A stretch of DNA of 64,000 nt from positions 1,240,001 to 1,304,000 of the forward strand of contig CAVSXT010000003.1 in assembly GCA_963732005.1 (NCBI GenBank), in the 5' to 3' direction. The position numbers and the translations under genes are program-made. Under the pieces are notes generated by a model that ran no database searches, had not been told where the DNA came from, and saw only the letters and a program-made list of their open reading frames with translations. This stretch comes from JASLEW01 sp963732005 (GTDB taxonomy: Bacteria > Acidobacteriota > Thermoanaerobaculia > Multivoradales > UBA5704). Of the stretch, positions 1 to 8,610 are shown one piece after another (the first letter of the stretch is position 1; each line of letters starts with the position of its first letter).

Positions 1-894
1 GTCACCTCGCTGTTCACCCATCTGCCGGAGGCGCGGTTCGTCGCCTGGCTGCGGGTGCTGATGGGGATGCTCGCTCCGGGCGGCGTGCTCGCCTTCAGCG
101 TTCACGACCGCTCGCTGCTCCCTGCCGGCACCGAGCTGCCGCCGGCGGGCCTGCTGTTCCAGGAGATCAGCGAGAGCGGCTCGCTCGCCAGCCACGACTA
201 CGGATCCACCTGGGTGAGCGAGGAGTTCGTGCGCGGCGCCCTCAAGCGGGCGCTGGGCGGCACTCCCGCCGGCGGCTCCCTTCACCGCCTGCCGCGGGGC
301 CTCTGCAACTTCCAGGACCTCTACGTGGCGGTGCCCGAGGTCGGCGCCGACTTCTCGGGCCTGGCTTTCCGCGCCGAGCCCTACCTCTTCGTCGAGCGCT
401 GCGCGGTCGCCGGCTCCGAGCGCCTGGAGCTGCGCGGCTGGGCCGCGGCGCGAGGCTGCGGCAGCCTGGTCGCGGTCGAGGTCGTGCTCGACGGCGAGCT
501 GCTGGCGCGGATGCCGATCGACGGCGTGCGGCCGGAGGTGGCCGCGATGCTCGAGATGCCGGGCCGCGAGCGTTCCGGGTGGGGAGGCGCCTGCCGGCTA
601 CCGGCGAGCGCCTCGCGCTCGACCTCGGTGCTGCGGCTGCGGGTGATCGACGACCGTGGCACCGTGCATCCCGAGGCCGCCGCCACCCTGGAAGCGGCAT
701 TGCACGACTCCACCCGGCTCGAAGGGACCGTGCTGCTGCGCGAGCTGCGCGCCGCCGGCGAGCGCGCGGCGCAGCTGGCGCGGGAGCTGGCGGAGCGGCA
801 GGCGCGCATCGCCGCCATGGAGGCGAGCCGCTTCTGGAAGCTGCGCAACCTGTGGTTCCGCGTCAAGGGGTGGTTCGGGATCGGCGAGGCGTGA
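1..894 (+). CDS. Class I SAM methyltransferase, C-terminal part (5' truncated by window edge)
   Basis: The frame is open from base 1, so the N-terminal SAM-binding motifs lie outside the window. The first residues (LFTHLPEARFVAWLRVL, then LAPGGVLAFSVHD) look like the late strands of a class I methyltransferase fold. A beta-rich segment follows around residues 130-220, then an Ala/Arg/Glu coiled coil near 235-275, ending in SRFWKLRNLWFRVKGWFG. Tails of this kind are common on proteins of polysaccharide or O-antigen clusters that carry both glycosyltransferase and methyltransferase domains. A role in surface glycan modification is therefore inferred. The true length and the other domains cannot be seen here. 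Confidence 0.6.
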   Translation, partial: VTSLFTHLPEARFVAWLRVLMGMLAPGGVLAFSVHDRSLLPAGTELPPAGLLFQEISESGSLASHDYGSTWVSEEFVRGALKRALGGTPAGGSLHRLPRGLCNFQDLYVAVPEVGADFSGLAFRAEPYLFVERCAVAGSERLELRGWAAARGCGSLVAVEVVLDGELLARMPIDGVRPEVAAMLEMPGRERSGWGGACRLPASASRSTSVLRLRVIDDRGTVHPEAAATLEAALHDSTRLEGTVLLRELRAAGERAAQLARELAERQARIAAMEASRFWKLRNLWFRVKGWFGIGEA

Positions 895-963
895 GCGGAC
901 AGCTGCCGGCGGTGGCGCTCGGCTGCGCCTGGTGGGGGCCCGCGCCGGCCCGTCCGGCGGTGC

Positions 964-969
964 TATCCT
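964..969 (+). promoter_or_regulatory. Putative -10 box (TATCCT) just upstream of the XdhC-like gene
   Basis: TATCCT ends 9 bases before the ATG at 979, and there is no Shine-Dalgarno sequence in between. No good -35 is visible. It fits the leaderless pattern seen elsewhere in the window, but alone it is weak. Confidence 0.25.
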
Positions 970-978
970 GGCAACGCG

Positions 979-1836
979 ATGGCGGCTGAGACCGGTGCCG
1001 AGGTCCTGGGCGCGGCGGCGCTTGCCCTGCGCTCCTTCGGTCGCATCGCCCTGTGCCAGATCGTGCGCGCCGAGGGATCGACTCCGGGGAAGGTGGGCTG
1101 GAAGTTGCTGGCGAGGCCGGATGGGACCTTCTCCGGCAACCTCGGCGGCGGCGCCTTCGAGGCCATGGTGAAGGCGGACGCCGAGCGGCTGCTGGCCGCC
1201 GCTACCGCTCAGGCGGGCGTCTCGGGTCGGCGCGCCAAGGGCGAGATCAAGCGCTACTACCTGACCGAGGAGGCGGTGCGCGGCGAGCCGACCGGCATGG
1301 TCTGCGGCGGCATGGTGGAGGTTTTCCTGGAGGTGATCGCGGCGGCGCCGGTGCTGGTGATCTGCGGCGGCGGTCCGGTGGGGCAGGCGCTGGCGCGGGC
1401 CGCCGGGCTTGCCGGCTTCGAGCCGCTGGTGGTCGACGACCGCGAACCGTTCCGCCGCGCCGAGCTCTTTCCCGAAGGCACTCGGCTGGCGGCGGTGGAT
1501 CGCGAGTACGGCCAGGATTTCCTGGCCGGCGTCGAGTGGCGGGAGCTGTACGTCGCCGTCGTCTCCCGCTGCTGGGAGACCGACGTCACGGCCCTCGCCG
1601 CGGTGTCGCGGCAGGCGCCGCGCCAGCTGTGCTATCTGGGCCTGATGGGCAGCCGGCGCAAGGTGGCGCGGGTGCGCATCGAGCTGGCGCGGCGCGGCGT
1701 CGAGCTCGCCGGTGCGCGCTTGCGGGCGCCGATCGGGCTGCCGATCGGCGGCAACAGTCCGGGCGAGATCGCGATCTCGATCCTGGCGGAGGTGATCGCA
1801 ACCCGTCATGAGACCCCTGAAACGTCCTCGAATTGA
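979..1836 (+). CDS. XdhC/CoxI family protein (molybdenum hydroxylase maturation-type)
   Basis: This 285-residue protein has an N-terminal XdhC/CoxI segment with GNLGGGAFEA around residue 54. A C-terminal Rossmann domain begins near residue 122 (VLVICGGGPVGQALARA) and continues to the LMGSRRKVARVR and PIGLPIGGNSPGEIAISI motifs typical of XdhC C-terminal domains. Known family members help insert or sulfurate the molybdenum cofactor of xanthine dehydrogenase-type enzymes. No molybdoenzyme subunit, MobA-like or coxDEF gene is adjacent, so the client enzyme is unknown. The stop lies inside the next gene (29-base overlap), suggesting co-transcription. The C-terminus ends in a short ETP/ETS repeat. 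Confidence 0.82.
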   Translation: MAAETGAEVLGAAALALRSFGRIALCQIVRAEGSTPGKVGWKLLARPDGTFSGNLGGGAFEAMVKADAERLLAAATAQAGVSGRRAKGEIKRYYLTEEAVRGEPTGMVCGGMVEVFLEVIAAAPVLVICGGGPVGQALARAAGLAGFEPLVVDDREPFRRAELFPEGTRLAAVDREYGQDFLAGVEWRELYVAVVSRCWETDVTALAAVSRQAPRQLCYLGLMGSRRKVARVRIELARRGVELAGARLRAPIGLPIGGNSPGEIAISILAEVIATRHETPETSSN

Positions 1837-4126
1837 GCGGTTGCGGCCGCGGCGGACCGCCGGCTCGCCGGCACCGCTGAAGGCGTCGATGGCACCGAAG
1901 GCACCTAAGGCGCTGGCCGTGCTTGGTGCGCTGGCGGCGTTCTGCCTTGCTTTCCCGGTCTCTCCTGCCGGCGCCGTAACGCCGGAGAAGGCGGTCGTGG
2001 TGACGGCAGCTCAGGCCGTGGTGGGGCCGGCCGCTCCGGCGCCGGCGCCTTCGCCGGCAGGGGTGGTCCCGGCGCTCCAGGTACGGCTCCCGACGGCGGT
2101 CCCGCAGGGCCTGGCGGCGCCGTCGGAGGTGCTGCCGGCGGCCCTCGCTCCGGCGGTGGCCGGCGTCTGGGCGGTGCGGGTGGCGGCGGCAGCGCCCGCC
2201 GCGGAGGTGGGGTTCCCGGTGCCTGCCGTGCCGGCGCCGCCACCGCCATCGCCGCCGGCGCCGGCCCGGGCGCCCGCTGCCGCGGCTGCTGCATGGCGGA
2301 CCCTGCCGATCTGGAGCGCCGACGTGCGCAGCATGGTGGTCGCTGCCGACGACCCGGACCTGGTGCTGGCGGGCACCACCACTGGGCAGCTGTACATCTC
2401 CCGCGACGGCGGCGCCTCCTGGTCCGACGCCGGCGCGCCGTTGCCTTTCCCCGGCTGGGTGGTGAGCTCGCTGCGCTGGGACCCCAATCACCTCGGCCGT
2501 CTATGGGTGGCGCTGTGGGGAGTCTGGGGCGGCGGCCAGGTGGCGTTCTCGGACAATCTCGGCAAGAGCTGGGCGGCGCGCTCGGCGGGCCTGCCGGAGG
2601 AGCCGGTGTACTCCCTGGCGCTGGCGCCCGGGCGCGAAGGGCGCCTCTATGCCGGCACCCTGTCCGGCGTCTACGGCAGCGAGGACGACGGCGCCAGCTG
2701 GCGCCGGCTCACCGCCGCCCAGCCCGAGATCGAGAAGGTCACCAGCCTGGTGGTGGACCCGACCCGCCCGGAGACGGTGATCGCCGGCACCTGGCGGCGC
2801 GCCTACCGCAGCGACGACGGCGGCAGCACCTGGAACGGGATCTTCGAGGGGATGGTGCTCGACACCGAGATCTTCAGCTTCACGCCGGTCCCCGAGCATC
2901 CGGGAGAGATCTGGGCCTCGTCGTGCGGCTGGGTCTACCAGACCCTGGACCATGGCGATCACTGGGTCCGTTTCAAGGACTTCGACGAGCGGCGGACCTT
3001 GAGCTTCGCGGTCATGCCCGACGGCCGGTTGCTGGCGGGCACCGTGTCCGGCGTCTACCTTTCGGCCGACGGCGGCAAGAGCTGGCGGCGGTTGAGCGAT
3101 CCGGCCCTGTCGGTGAGCGCCATCGCCTACCATCCGGCCCGCCCTGACCGCATCCTGATCGGCACCGAGGGGTCCGGAGTCTGGGTCTCGACCAACGGCG
3201 GCGTCGATTTCTTCCGTGCCAGCCACGGCATGGCGGCGACCCGGGTCGGCGGCCTGGCGCTGGCGGGCGACGACCTGCTGGTGGCGGTCAACCATGCCGG
3301 GCCGCTGTCGGGGGTGTACGTCTCGCCGGACCGCGGCCGGACCTTCAGCGCCGACTTCACGCAACTGCCCACGGTGCTCGACCTCGCGGTCTATTCCGGC
3401 CGCGCTTTCGCGGCCACCGTGAGCGGCCTCTTCGAGCGGCGCGGCACCGGCTGGCACCGGCTGCCCGAGCTCGGCACCGAGCGCGTCGAGCAGCTGCTCA
3501 TCGAAGGGGACGCGCCGACCGCGCCGACCGCGCCGCCGTCGACCGCGCCGCCGCCGCCGAGTGCGTCTGGCGCACCGCCAGGTGCCGCCGCCGGCACGGT
3601 CTCCTCCCCGGCGCCGGCGCGCACCGGCCTGGTGGCGCGCACTTCCCAGGCGATCTTCGAGCTCGAGAAGGGCGTTTTCGTGCGGCGCCCCTTCAAGCAC
3701 GGCCTGCCGCGCTCGGCCGCCTTCTTCGATGGCGCCCTATGGGTCAGCGACGCTCAGGGCGTCTACGAGCTGAGCCAGAGCGCCAACCACACGATCGCCG
3801 CGCCGTTCGCCGGCGGCCACCTGCACCGCCTCGGCGAGCAGCTCCTGCTGTCGGGCACCGGCGGGGCCTGGGCGCGCCAGGCCGCCGAGGGCGACTGGGT
3901 GCAGCTCACCGCCGAGCCCTCGCGCGTCGTGCCGACCGGCGACCAGCGCTTCGGGGCCCTGCTGCTGAGCGGCGAAACGGTGCGGCTGTACGACCGCGAG
4001 AGCCACCGGTTCCACGTCCTGGCGGTGCCGGTGCCGGCGCGCGACCTGGTCGCCGCGCTGGTCCTGGACGGCAAGCTGCTGCTCGCCACCTCCGGTTACG
4101 GCGTCCTGGTCCACGACCTGGATTGA
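1808..4126 (+). CDS. Secreted BNR/Asp-box beta-propeller protein (sortilin/VPS10-like)
   Basis: The protein is up to 772 residues. A second ATG at 1889 begins directly before a convincing signal peptide (hydrophobic run ALAVLGALAAFCLAF, then AGA), so the working start may be 1889. After an Ala/Pro-rich linker to about residue 155, at least eight Asp-box motifs recur, such as SRDGGASW, SDNLGKSW, SEDDGASW, SDDGGSTW and SADGGKSW. These mark BNR or VPS10-type propeller blades. A Pro/Thr-rich insert (PTAPTAPP) interrupts the propeller near residue 575. Such proteins are exported and often bind glycans or proteins, but no sialidase active site is evident. The exact ligand is unknown. Confidence 0.75.
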   Translation: MRPLKRPRIERLRPRRTAGSPAPLKASMAPKAPKALAVLGALAAFCLAFPVSPAGAVTPEKAVVVTAAQAVVGPAAPAPAPSPAGVVPALQVRLPTAVPQGLAAPSEVLPAALAPAVAGVWAVRVAAAAPAAEVGFPVPAVPAPPPPSPPAPARAPAAAAAAWRTLPIWSADVRSMVVAADDPDLVLAGTTTGQLYISRDGGASWSDAGAPLPFPGWVVSSLRWDPNHLGRLWVALWGVWGGGQVAFSDNLGKSWAARSAGLPEEPVYSLALAPGREGRLYAGTLSGVYGSEDDGASWRRLTAAQPEIEKVTSLVVDPTRPETVIAGTWRRAYRSDDGGSTWNGIFEGMVLDTEIFSFTPVPEHPGEIWASSCGWVYQTLDHGDHWVRFKDFDERRTLSFAVMPDGRLLAGTVSGVYLSADGGKSWRRLSDPALSVSAIAYHPARPDRILIGTEGSGVWVSTNGGVDFFRASHGMAATRVGGLALAGDDLLVAVNHAGPLSGVYVSPDRGRTFSADFTQLPTVLDLAVYSGRAFAATVSGLFERRGTGWHRLPELGTERVEQLLIEGDAPTAPTAPPSTAPPPPSASGAPPGAAAGTVSSPAPARTGLVARTSQAIFELEKGVFVRRPFKHGLPRSAAFFDGALWVSDAQGVYELSQSANHTIAAPFAGGHLHRLGEQLLLSGTGGAWARQAAEGDWVQLTAEPSRVVPTGDQRFGALLLSGETVRLYDRESHRFHVLAVPVPARDLVAALVLDGKLLLATSGYGVLVHDLD

Positions 4127-4143
4127 ACCCACCTGGATGGACT

Positions 4144-4160
4144 GGGGCGCCGGCGGCCCC
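4144..4160 (+). terminator. GC hairpin after the propeller gene
   Basis: GGGGC (4144-4148) pairs with GCCCC (4156-4160) around a 7-base loop, 17 bases past the stop codon. No T-tract follows, so this is only a possible terminator. The remaining spacer to 4341 shows no gene or other clear signal. Confidence 0.25.
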
Positions 4161-4341
4161 GCCGTGCCGGTGACGCGGGTGCATGGCCACAGGGACTCAT
4201 GCGAGGCTCTATGGACAAGCACCATCAACTTCCAGGTGAACTGAAGCGCCTCTCCAGATCGGTGCCGGGAATAAACCGGCCGTCGGGCGGTCAAGGATGG
4301 CGGACCGCAATGGGGCCGCACGGCCCCGGGGAGGTAAGATC

Positions 4342-5331
4342 ATGGCAGACGATCAGGGGAGCGAGCAGCGCCCAGATCAGGGCGTCATCCTGGGTGACCA
4401 CAACCACGACGGCGTCGACCGCCGGGGCTTTCTGAAGTGCATGGCCTGGGCGGGCACCGGCACCTTCTGCGTGCTGCAGGGAGGCGTGCTCAAGTCCTAC
4501 GCCCTGGGCGCCATGTCGGAGATCGGCAAGGCGGCGGCCGCGGGAGACCTGAGCTTCGTCCAGATCAGCGACAGCCACATGGGGTTCGACAAGCCGGCCA
4601 ACACCGACGTCGTGGGCACCCTCAAGGCCGCGATCGACAAGATCAACGCGCTGCCGGTGGCGCCGGAGTTCCTGCTCCACACCGGCGACATCAGCCATCT
4701 CTCCAAGCCCGAGCAGTTCGACACCGTCGATCAGATCCTCAAGAGCGCGAGCGCCAAGGACGTGTTTTTCGTGCCCGGCGAGCATGACGTGCTCGACGAC
4801 GACGGCAAGACCTATCTCGCGCGCTACGGCAAGGGAAGCAAGGGGGCTGGCTGGCGCAGCTTCGACAAGCGGGGCGTGCACTTCGTCGGCCTGGTCAACG
4901 TGATGAACCTCAAGTCGGGCGGCCTCGGTTCGCTGGGCCGCGAGCAGCTCGAATGGCTGGAGGACGACGTCAAGCACCTCAAGGCGAGCACCCCGATCGT
5001 CGTCTTCGCCCACATCCCGCTGTGGACGATCTACCCGGAGTGGGGCTGGGGCACCGAGGACAGCGCCCAGGCGCTGGGCTATCTCAAGCGCTTCGGCTCG
5101 GTCACCGTGCTCAACGGGCACATCCACCAGGTGATGCAGAAGGTCGAAGGCAACGTCACCTTCCACACCGCCATGTCCACGGCGTTCCCGCAGCCGCAGC
5201 CGGGCAAGGCGGAGTCGCCGGGCCCGCTGAAAGTGCCGGCCGAGCAGCTGCGCGGCCTGCTGGGCATCACCGACGTCAACTACGTCCGCGGCCGGCATAC
5301 CCTCGCCGTCGTCGATTCCACCCTGGCCTGA
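4342..5331 (+). CDS. Tat-exported calcineurin-like metallophosphoesterase
   Basis: The ATG at 4342 is preferred because GGGGAGGT ends 6 bases upstream; an in-frame ATG at 4297 lacks this. The 329-residue product carries a twin-arginine motif (DRRGFLK, Arg27-Arg28) followed by a hydrophobic stretch, which predicts folded export through Tat. Metal-site motifs appear in family order: SDSH (Asp77, His79), TGDISH, GEHD in place of the usual GNHD, a histidine in FAHIPLW, and NGHIHQ. It is a periplasmic or surface phosphoesterase of unknown substrate. It lies 68 bases upstream of a cupredoxin and a DUF2231 membrane protein, and the three probably form one envelope unit. Confidence 0.82.
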   Translation: MADDQGSEQRPDQGVILGDHNHDGVDRRGFLKCMAWAGTGTFCVLQGGVLKSYALGAMSEIGKAAAAGDLSFVQISDSHMGFDKPANTDVVGTLKAAIDKINALPVAPEFLLHTGDISHLSKPEQFDTVDQILKSASAKDVFFVPGEHDVLDDDGKTYLARYGKGSKGAGWRSFDKRGVHFVGLVNVMNLKSGGLGSLGREQLEWLEDDVKHLKASTPIVVFAHIPLWTIYPEWGWGTEDSAQALGYLKRFGSVTVLNGHIHQVMQKVEGNVTFHTAMSTAFPQPQPGKAESPGPLKVPAEQLRGLLGITDVNYVRGRHTLAVVDSTLA

Positions 5332-5399
5332 GCGCGCCGGCGCTCGGCGCGATGGGAGATGCGTGGATCGACGCGGCAACTCGGAAAGGAGATTGAAAC

Positions 5400-5747
5400 G
5401 TGACCGGAGTCTGGCGTTTTCTTGGCTTGGCATTACTGCTGGTGATGGGGTTCGCGGGAGCGCCTGCCGCGCGCGCCGCCGGACAGGACAAGGCAGCGGC
5501 GGCGGTCGAGGTCAAGATCGACAACTTCAGCTTTGCGCCCCAGACGGTGACGGTCGTCGCCGGCACGACGGTGACCTGGGTGAACCGCGACGACATCCCG
5601 CACACCGTCGTCAGCACCGACAAGGTCTTCAAATCGAAGGCCCTCGACACCGACGACAAGTTCAGCTTCGCGTTCACCAAGGCGGGCACCTATCCCTACT
5701 TCTGCTCGCTGCACCCGAAGATGACCGGCGAAGTCGTGGTCCGGTAG
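5400..5747 (+). CDS. Cupredoxin (plastocyanin/amicyanin-like copper protein)
   Basis: A GTG start is preceded by AAAGGAGA at 5385-5392. The product is 115 residues with a signal peptide of about 27 residues (ending ARA). The mature domain begins VEVKIDNFSFAPQTVTVVAG. It carries the full type 1 copper ligand set: His68 in IPHTV, Cys102, His105 and Met108 in FCSLHPKM. It is probably a periplasmic electron carrier or copper-binding protein. Its place between a Tat phosphoesterase and a DUF2231 membrane protein suggests a small redox or metal module in the envelope, but the redox partner is not in the window. Confidence 0.88.
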   Translation: MTGVWRFLGLALLLVMGFAGAPAARAAGQDKAAAAVEVKIDNFSFAPQTVTVVAGTTVTWVNRDDIPHTVVSTDKVFKSKALDTDDKFSFAFTKAGTYPYFCSLHPKMTGEVVVR

Positions 5748-5761
5748 GCGGCGAGGCCGGC

Positions 5762-6211
5762 ATGCATCCCTTCGACCTCCGGGCGGCACTGCTCGCCAAG
5801 CACGCACAACACGTCGTGTTGATTCATTTTCCCATTGCCCTGCTGCTCACCGGCGTGGCGTTCGACGCAGTGTCTCAGTGGACCCGGCGCCCGGCCCTCG
5901 CCATCGCGGCCTACTACAACCTGCTGGTGGCGGCGGCCTCGACTCTGCCGGCCGTCGCCACCGGCCTTCTCGCCTGGCAGCTGCAGCTCGCGGGGCGCAG
6001 CCCGCACGGCGTCCTGCTGTTGCATCTGGTTGCGGGCGTCGCCGCGAGCCTGACGATCTGGTCGGTCTGGTGGATCCATTACCGGGCGCGCCGCCTGCCG
6101 GGGAGGGCCCTGCCGGCCTACCGGCTGCCGGTGGAGCTGCTTGCCGCGGTCCTGGTTGCCTTGACCGGACATCTGGGTGGATTCCTCAGTGGTGTCAACC
6201 TCCCTGGCTAG
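5762..6211 (+). CDS. DUF2231-family integral membrane protein
   Basis: The ATG lies 14 bases after the cupredoxin stop. The 149-residue product begins MHPFDLRAALLAKHAQHVVLIHFPIALL and has four predicted membrane helices. The conserved His residues near the N-terminus (HVVLIHFPIAL) and later GHLGG resemble the DUF2231 family, whose members are predicted to bind heme or copper in the membrane and often sit next to cytochrome or cupredoxin genes. Here it may exchange electrons with the adjacent cupredoxin; this is inference from context. The molecular function of the family is not settled. Confidence 0.68.
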   Translation: MHPFDLRAALLAKHAQHVVLIHFPIALLLTGVAFDAVSQWTRRPALAIAAYYNLLVAAASTLPAVATGLLAWQLQLAGRSPHGVLLLHLVAGVAASLTIWSVWWIHYRARRLPGRALPAYRLPVELLAAVLVALTGHLGGFLSGVNLPG

Positions 6212-6337
6212 CCCGCCGATCGGCTCCCGCGCGGCCCGCGGTTTCACTGCTATCCTTGACCGAGGCCGGACGTGCCGGCGCTGAGTCAGGTCCTGCTTCC
6301 AGCCGCCTGGTTCGCGGAGGCGCCGACCGCGCGACAG

Positions 6338-6880
6338 ATGCCACGCACCCACGACGAGGACGCCAAGCGGCGGCGCTTCGAGGCGGACGTCCTGCCGCAT
6401 CTCGATGCCGCCTTCAACCTGGCCCGGTGGCTGACCCGCGATGACGCGCAGGCGGAGGACGTGGTCCAGACCGCCTGCCTGCGGGCGTTGCGCTTCTTCG
6501 ACGGCTTCCAGGGTGGCAACCCGCGCGCCTGGCTGCTGACCATCGTCCGCAACAGCTTCTACACCTGGATCGGACAGCGCCGCGAGCAGGAGCAGGAAAC
6601 CCCCTTCGACGAGGAGGTCCATACCGGCGAGCGGGCCATTGGCGACCCCGAGGTGGAGCTGCTGCGCCACGCCGACGCCGAGCTGCTGCGGCAGGCGTTC
6701 GCGGCGCTGCCGCTGGCCTTCCGCGAGGTGATGGTGCTGCGCGAGGTCGAAGGTCTGTCGTACAAGGAGATCGCCGCCATCTCCGGCATCCCGATCGGCA
6801 CCGTCATGTCGCGCCTGGCGCGTGCCCGCCGGAATCTCCAGGCATATCTCGTCGCCCACGGCGTCGGAGGTCGACCATGA
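6338..6880 (+). CDS. ECF-type RNA polymerase sigma factor
   Basis: The frame opens at a GTG at 6272, but the ATG at 6338 gives a normal ECF length of 180 residues beginning MPRTHDEDAKRRRFEADV. Region 2 is clear (AEDVVQTACLRALRFFDGFQG, then PRAWLLTIVRN). Region 4 ends in a helix-turn-helix (LSYKEIAAISGIPIGTVMSRLARARRNL). A TATCCT box at 6251-6256 may be its -10. The stop overlaps the start of the anti-sigma gene by 4 bases, so the two are translated together. The regulon may include the cupredoxin and phosphoesterase genes upstream; this is a guess from position. Confidence 0.88.
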   Translation: MPRTHDEDAKRRRFEADVLPHLDAAFNLARWLTRDDAQAEDVVQTACLRALRFFDGFQGGNPRAWLLTIVRNSFYTWIGQRREQEQETPFDEEVHTGERAIGDPEVELLRHADAELLRQAFAALPLAFREVMVLREVEGLSYKEIAAISGIPIGTVMSRLARARRNLQAYLVAHGVGGRP

Positions 6881-7740
6881 GCTGCGCCGACAACGGCGAG
6901 CGGCGCGAGCTGCAGATCACGGCCTATCTCGACGACGAGCTGGACCTGACCAGTGCCATCGAGCTCGAGAGCCATCTCGAGCAGTGCCCGGACTGCGCCG
7001 CCGCGCTCGCCGCCCAGCGCGCCCTCAAGCAGGCCATCGGCGCCGCCGATCTCCGCTACCGGCCCGGGCCGGACCAGGTGCGCCGCCTGCGCCGCCAGCT
7101 CGGCGGCGGTCAGGCACCGTCAGCCTGGCGGTCGGCCCCGCGGCTGCGGGCGATCGCTGCCCTGCTCCTGGTGGCGGTGGGTTCCTGGACCCTGGGCCGC
7201 CGCTGGCCGGCGGGCCTTCAGGTTGCGGGAACGGAGCGGAGCGACGGCAACGCGGCCGGCGCGGGCGAAGCAGGCCCGGACGCCTCGCCGCTCGTCGAGC
7301 AGGTCCTGGCGAGCCACGTGCGCGCACAGCTCGCCGGCCATCCCGAGGACGTCGTGTCGAGCGACCGCCACACGGTGAAGCCGTGGTTTGCCGGCCATCT
7401 CGACTACTCGCCGCCGGTGGTCGATCTCGCCGCCCAGGGCTTCCCATTGCGCGGCGGCCGCCTCGACTACGTGGGCGGCAGGCCGGTGGCGGCGCTGGTC
7501 TACCAGGCCGGCAACCACCTGGTCAGCGTCTTCGTCTGGCCAGCCGACGGCGGCGCCGCTGCGATCGGCGCCGCTCCGCCCGCCGGCGCCGCCGCGGTCA
7601 GCTCGCGGCGCGGCTTCCAGCAGCTGCGCTGGATGCAGGCGGGCATGGCCTGGTGGGCGGTCTCCGACGTCGCCGCCGACCGCCTCGACGCCCTCGTCCG
7701 CGCCCTCCGCGCCGAGCTGCCGCCTGCCGGCCCGCGCTAG
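6877..7740 (+). CDS. Zinc-binding anti-sigma factor (transmembrane)
   Basis: The 287-residue product starts in a 4-base overlap with the sigma gene. Its N-terminus has the ZAS signature His33-x3-Cys37-x2-Cys40 (HLEQCPDC), which holds zinc and clasps the cognate sigma factor. One membrane helix follows around residues 88-105 (LRAIAALLLVAVGSWTLG). The remaining 180 residues would face the periplasm, with segments such as VKPWFAGHLDYSPPVVDLAAQGFPL that are common in anti-sigma factors of this size. It should hold the upstream ECF factor inactive until an envelope or redox signal arrives. The signal itself is unknown. Confidence 0.85.
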   Translation: MSCADNGERRELQITAYLDDELDLTSAIELESHLEQCPDCAAALAAQRALKQAIGAADLRYRPGPDQVRRLRRQLGGGQAPSAWRSAPRLRAIAALLLVAVGSWTLGRRWPAGLQVAGTERSDGNAAGAGEAGPDASPLVEQVLASHVRAQLAGHPEDVVSSDRHTVKPWFAGHLDYSPPVVDLAAQGFPLRGGRLDYVGGRPVAALVYQAGNHLVSVFVWPADGGAAAIGAAPPAGAAAVSSRRGFQQLRWMQAGMAWWAVSDVAADRLDALVRALRAELPPAGPR

Positions 7741-7853
7741 CCCCGACCGCCGATCTCATCCGTGGGCCGGAACCGCCCGTAGGAAGGGTTGGCCCGCGTC
7801 CCGCGGTGCCGCGTTCCGTGACTCATCTTGCATGGGAGAGGAGGAGGACGACG

Positions 7854-8159
7854 ATGCCGATTCTCGCGATCTTCGCCGGACCAGGGATCCACCAGGACCA
7901 TTACGAGGCGCTGCGCCGGGAGGTCGGCTGGGAGGCCCAGCACCCAGCCGGCGGCATCTTCCATGCGGCGGCCTTCGACGAAGCGGGCGATGCCCACGTG
8001 GTCGACGCCTGGGAATCCCACGAGGCGCTCGACGCCTTCGTGAGCGCTCACCTGGCTCCGGCGATGCAGAAGCTCCAGATCCCGCCACCCCAGGTCGATG
8101 TCTACCCGCTGCACAACCTCAACGCCTATCCCGGCATCGAGCGCTTCATGACGAAGTAG
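7854..8159 (+). CDS. Small ABM-like (antibiotic biosynthesis monooxygenase-fold) protein
   Basis: A strong Shine-Dalgarno run (GGGAGAGGAGGAGG, 7834-7847) precedes the ATG at 7854. The 101-residue product begins MPILAIFAGPGIHQDHYEALRREV and has the alternating strand-helix pattern of a dimeric alpha-beta barrel, with AWESHEALDAFV in the middle as in ABM or EthD-like proteins. No catalytic residues can be named. It lies 113 bases after the anti-sigma gene and may be a separate transcript. Function is unknown; it may bind or oxidise a small aromatic or heme-like ligand. Confidence 0.6.
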   Translation: MPILAIFAGPGIHQDHYEALRREVGWEAQHPAGGIFHAAAFDEAGDAHVVDAWESHEALDAFVSAHLAPAMQKLQIPPPQVDVYPLHNLNAYPGIERFMTK

Positions 8160-8217
8160 CCAGTCGGTCGCCGGGGCCACCCGGTTCGATCGTCGGGCGC
8201 GGCAAGCAAGGCGGGCG

Positions 8218-8610
8218 CTAGTACCAGTCCTCGAGAGCGAGGCCTTCGATGCGCTGGAACTCCTTCAGGTTGCGCGTCACGAGGGTGGCACCGTGGCGCA
8301 GGGCGGTACCGGCGATCAGGGTGCTGAGGACGCCGATCGGCGTGCCGGCCTGTTCGAGCTCGGCGCGGATCCTGGCGGCGATGGCCGCTTCCGCCGCCCC
8401 GAAGGGGAGCACCTCCAGCAGGGCGAGCAGCTCCTCGAGCTGGGAGCGGCGCCGCGCCGGAGCCGCCGACTTCGCGAGGCCGACCTCCAGCTCGTAGAGC
8501 GCTACCGCGGGGATGGCGAGGCTCCGCGGGGGCGTCTGCAGGAGACGCTCAGGCACCCGGCCCATGCCCTTGAAGAAATAGATGACGCTGTTGGTGTCGA
8601 GTGCGTACAT
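8218..8610 (-). CDS. vapC: VapC-like PIN-domain toxin, possibly inactive
   Basis: The 130-residue PIN-domain protein begins MYALDTNSVIYFF (Asp5) and has Glu40 in VALYELEVGL. VapC toxins cut RNA using three or four acidic residues that hold magnesium. The third acidic residue, normally Asp in an IGxxDxLIA motif, is replaced by Ser96 here (IGVLSTLIAG), and TRNLKEF carries Asn114 where some members have Asp. Activity may therefore be reduced or lost. The start overlaps the stop of a short upstream antitoxin-like gene by one base (TGATG). The gene is convergent with the ABM-like gene. Confidence 0.78.
   Translation of the reverse strand: MYALDTNSVIYFFKGMGRVPERLLQTPPRSLAIPAVALYELEVGLAKSAAPARRRSQLEELLALLEVLPFGAAEAAIAARIRAELEQAGTPIGVLSTLIAGTALRHGATLVTRNLKEFQRIEGLALEDWY

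Noticed and set aside
4199..4435. Small plus-strand frame before the phosphoesterase gene
   Set aside because: It overlaps the phosphoesterase in another frame, lacks a ribosome site and has no recognisable fold.
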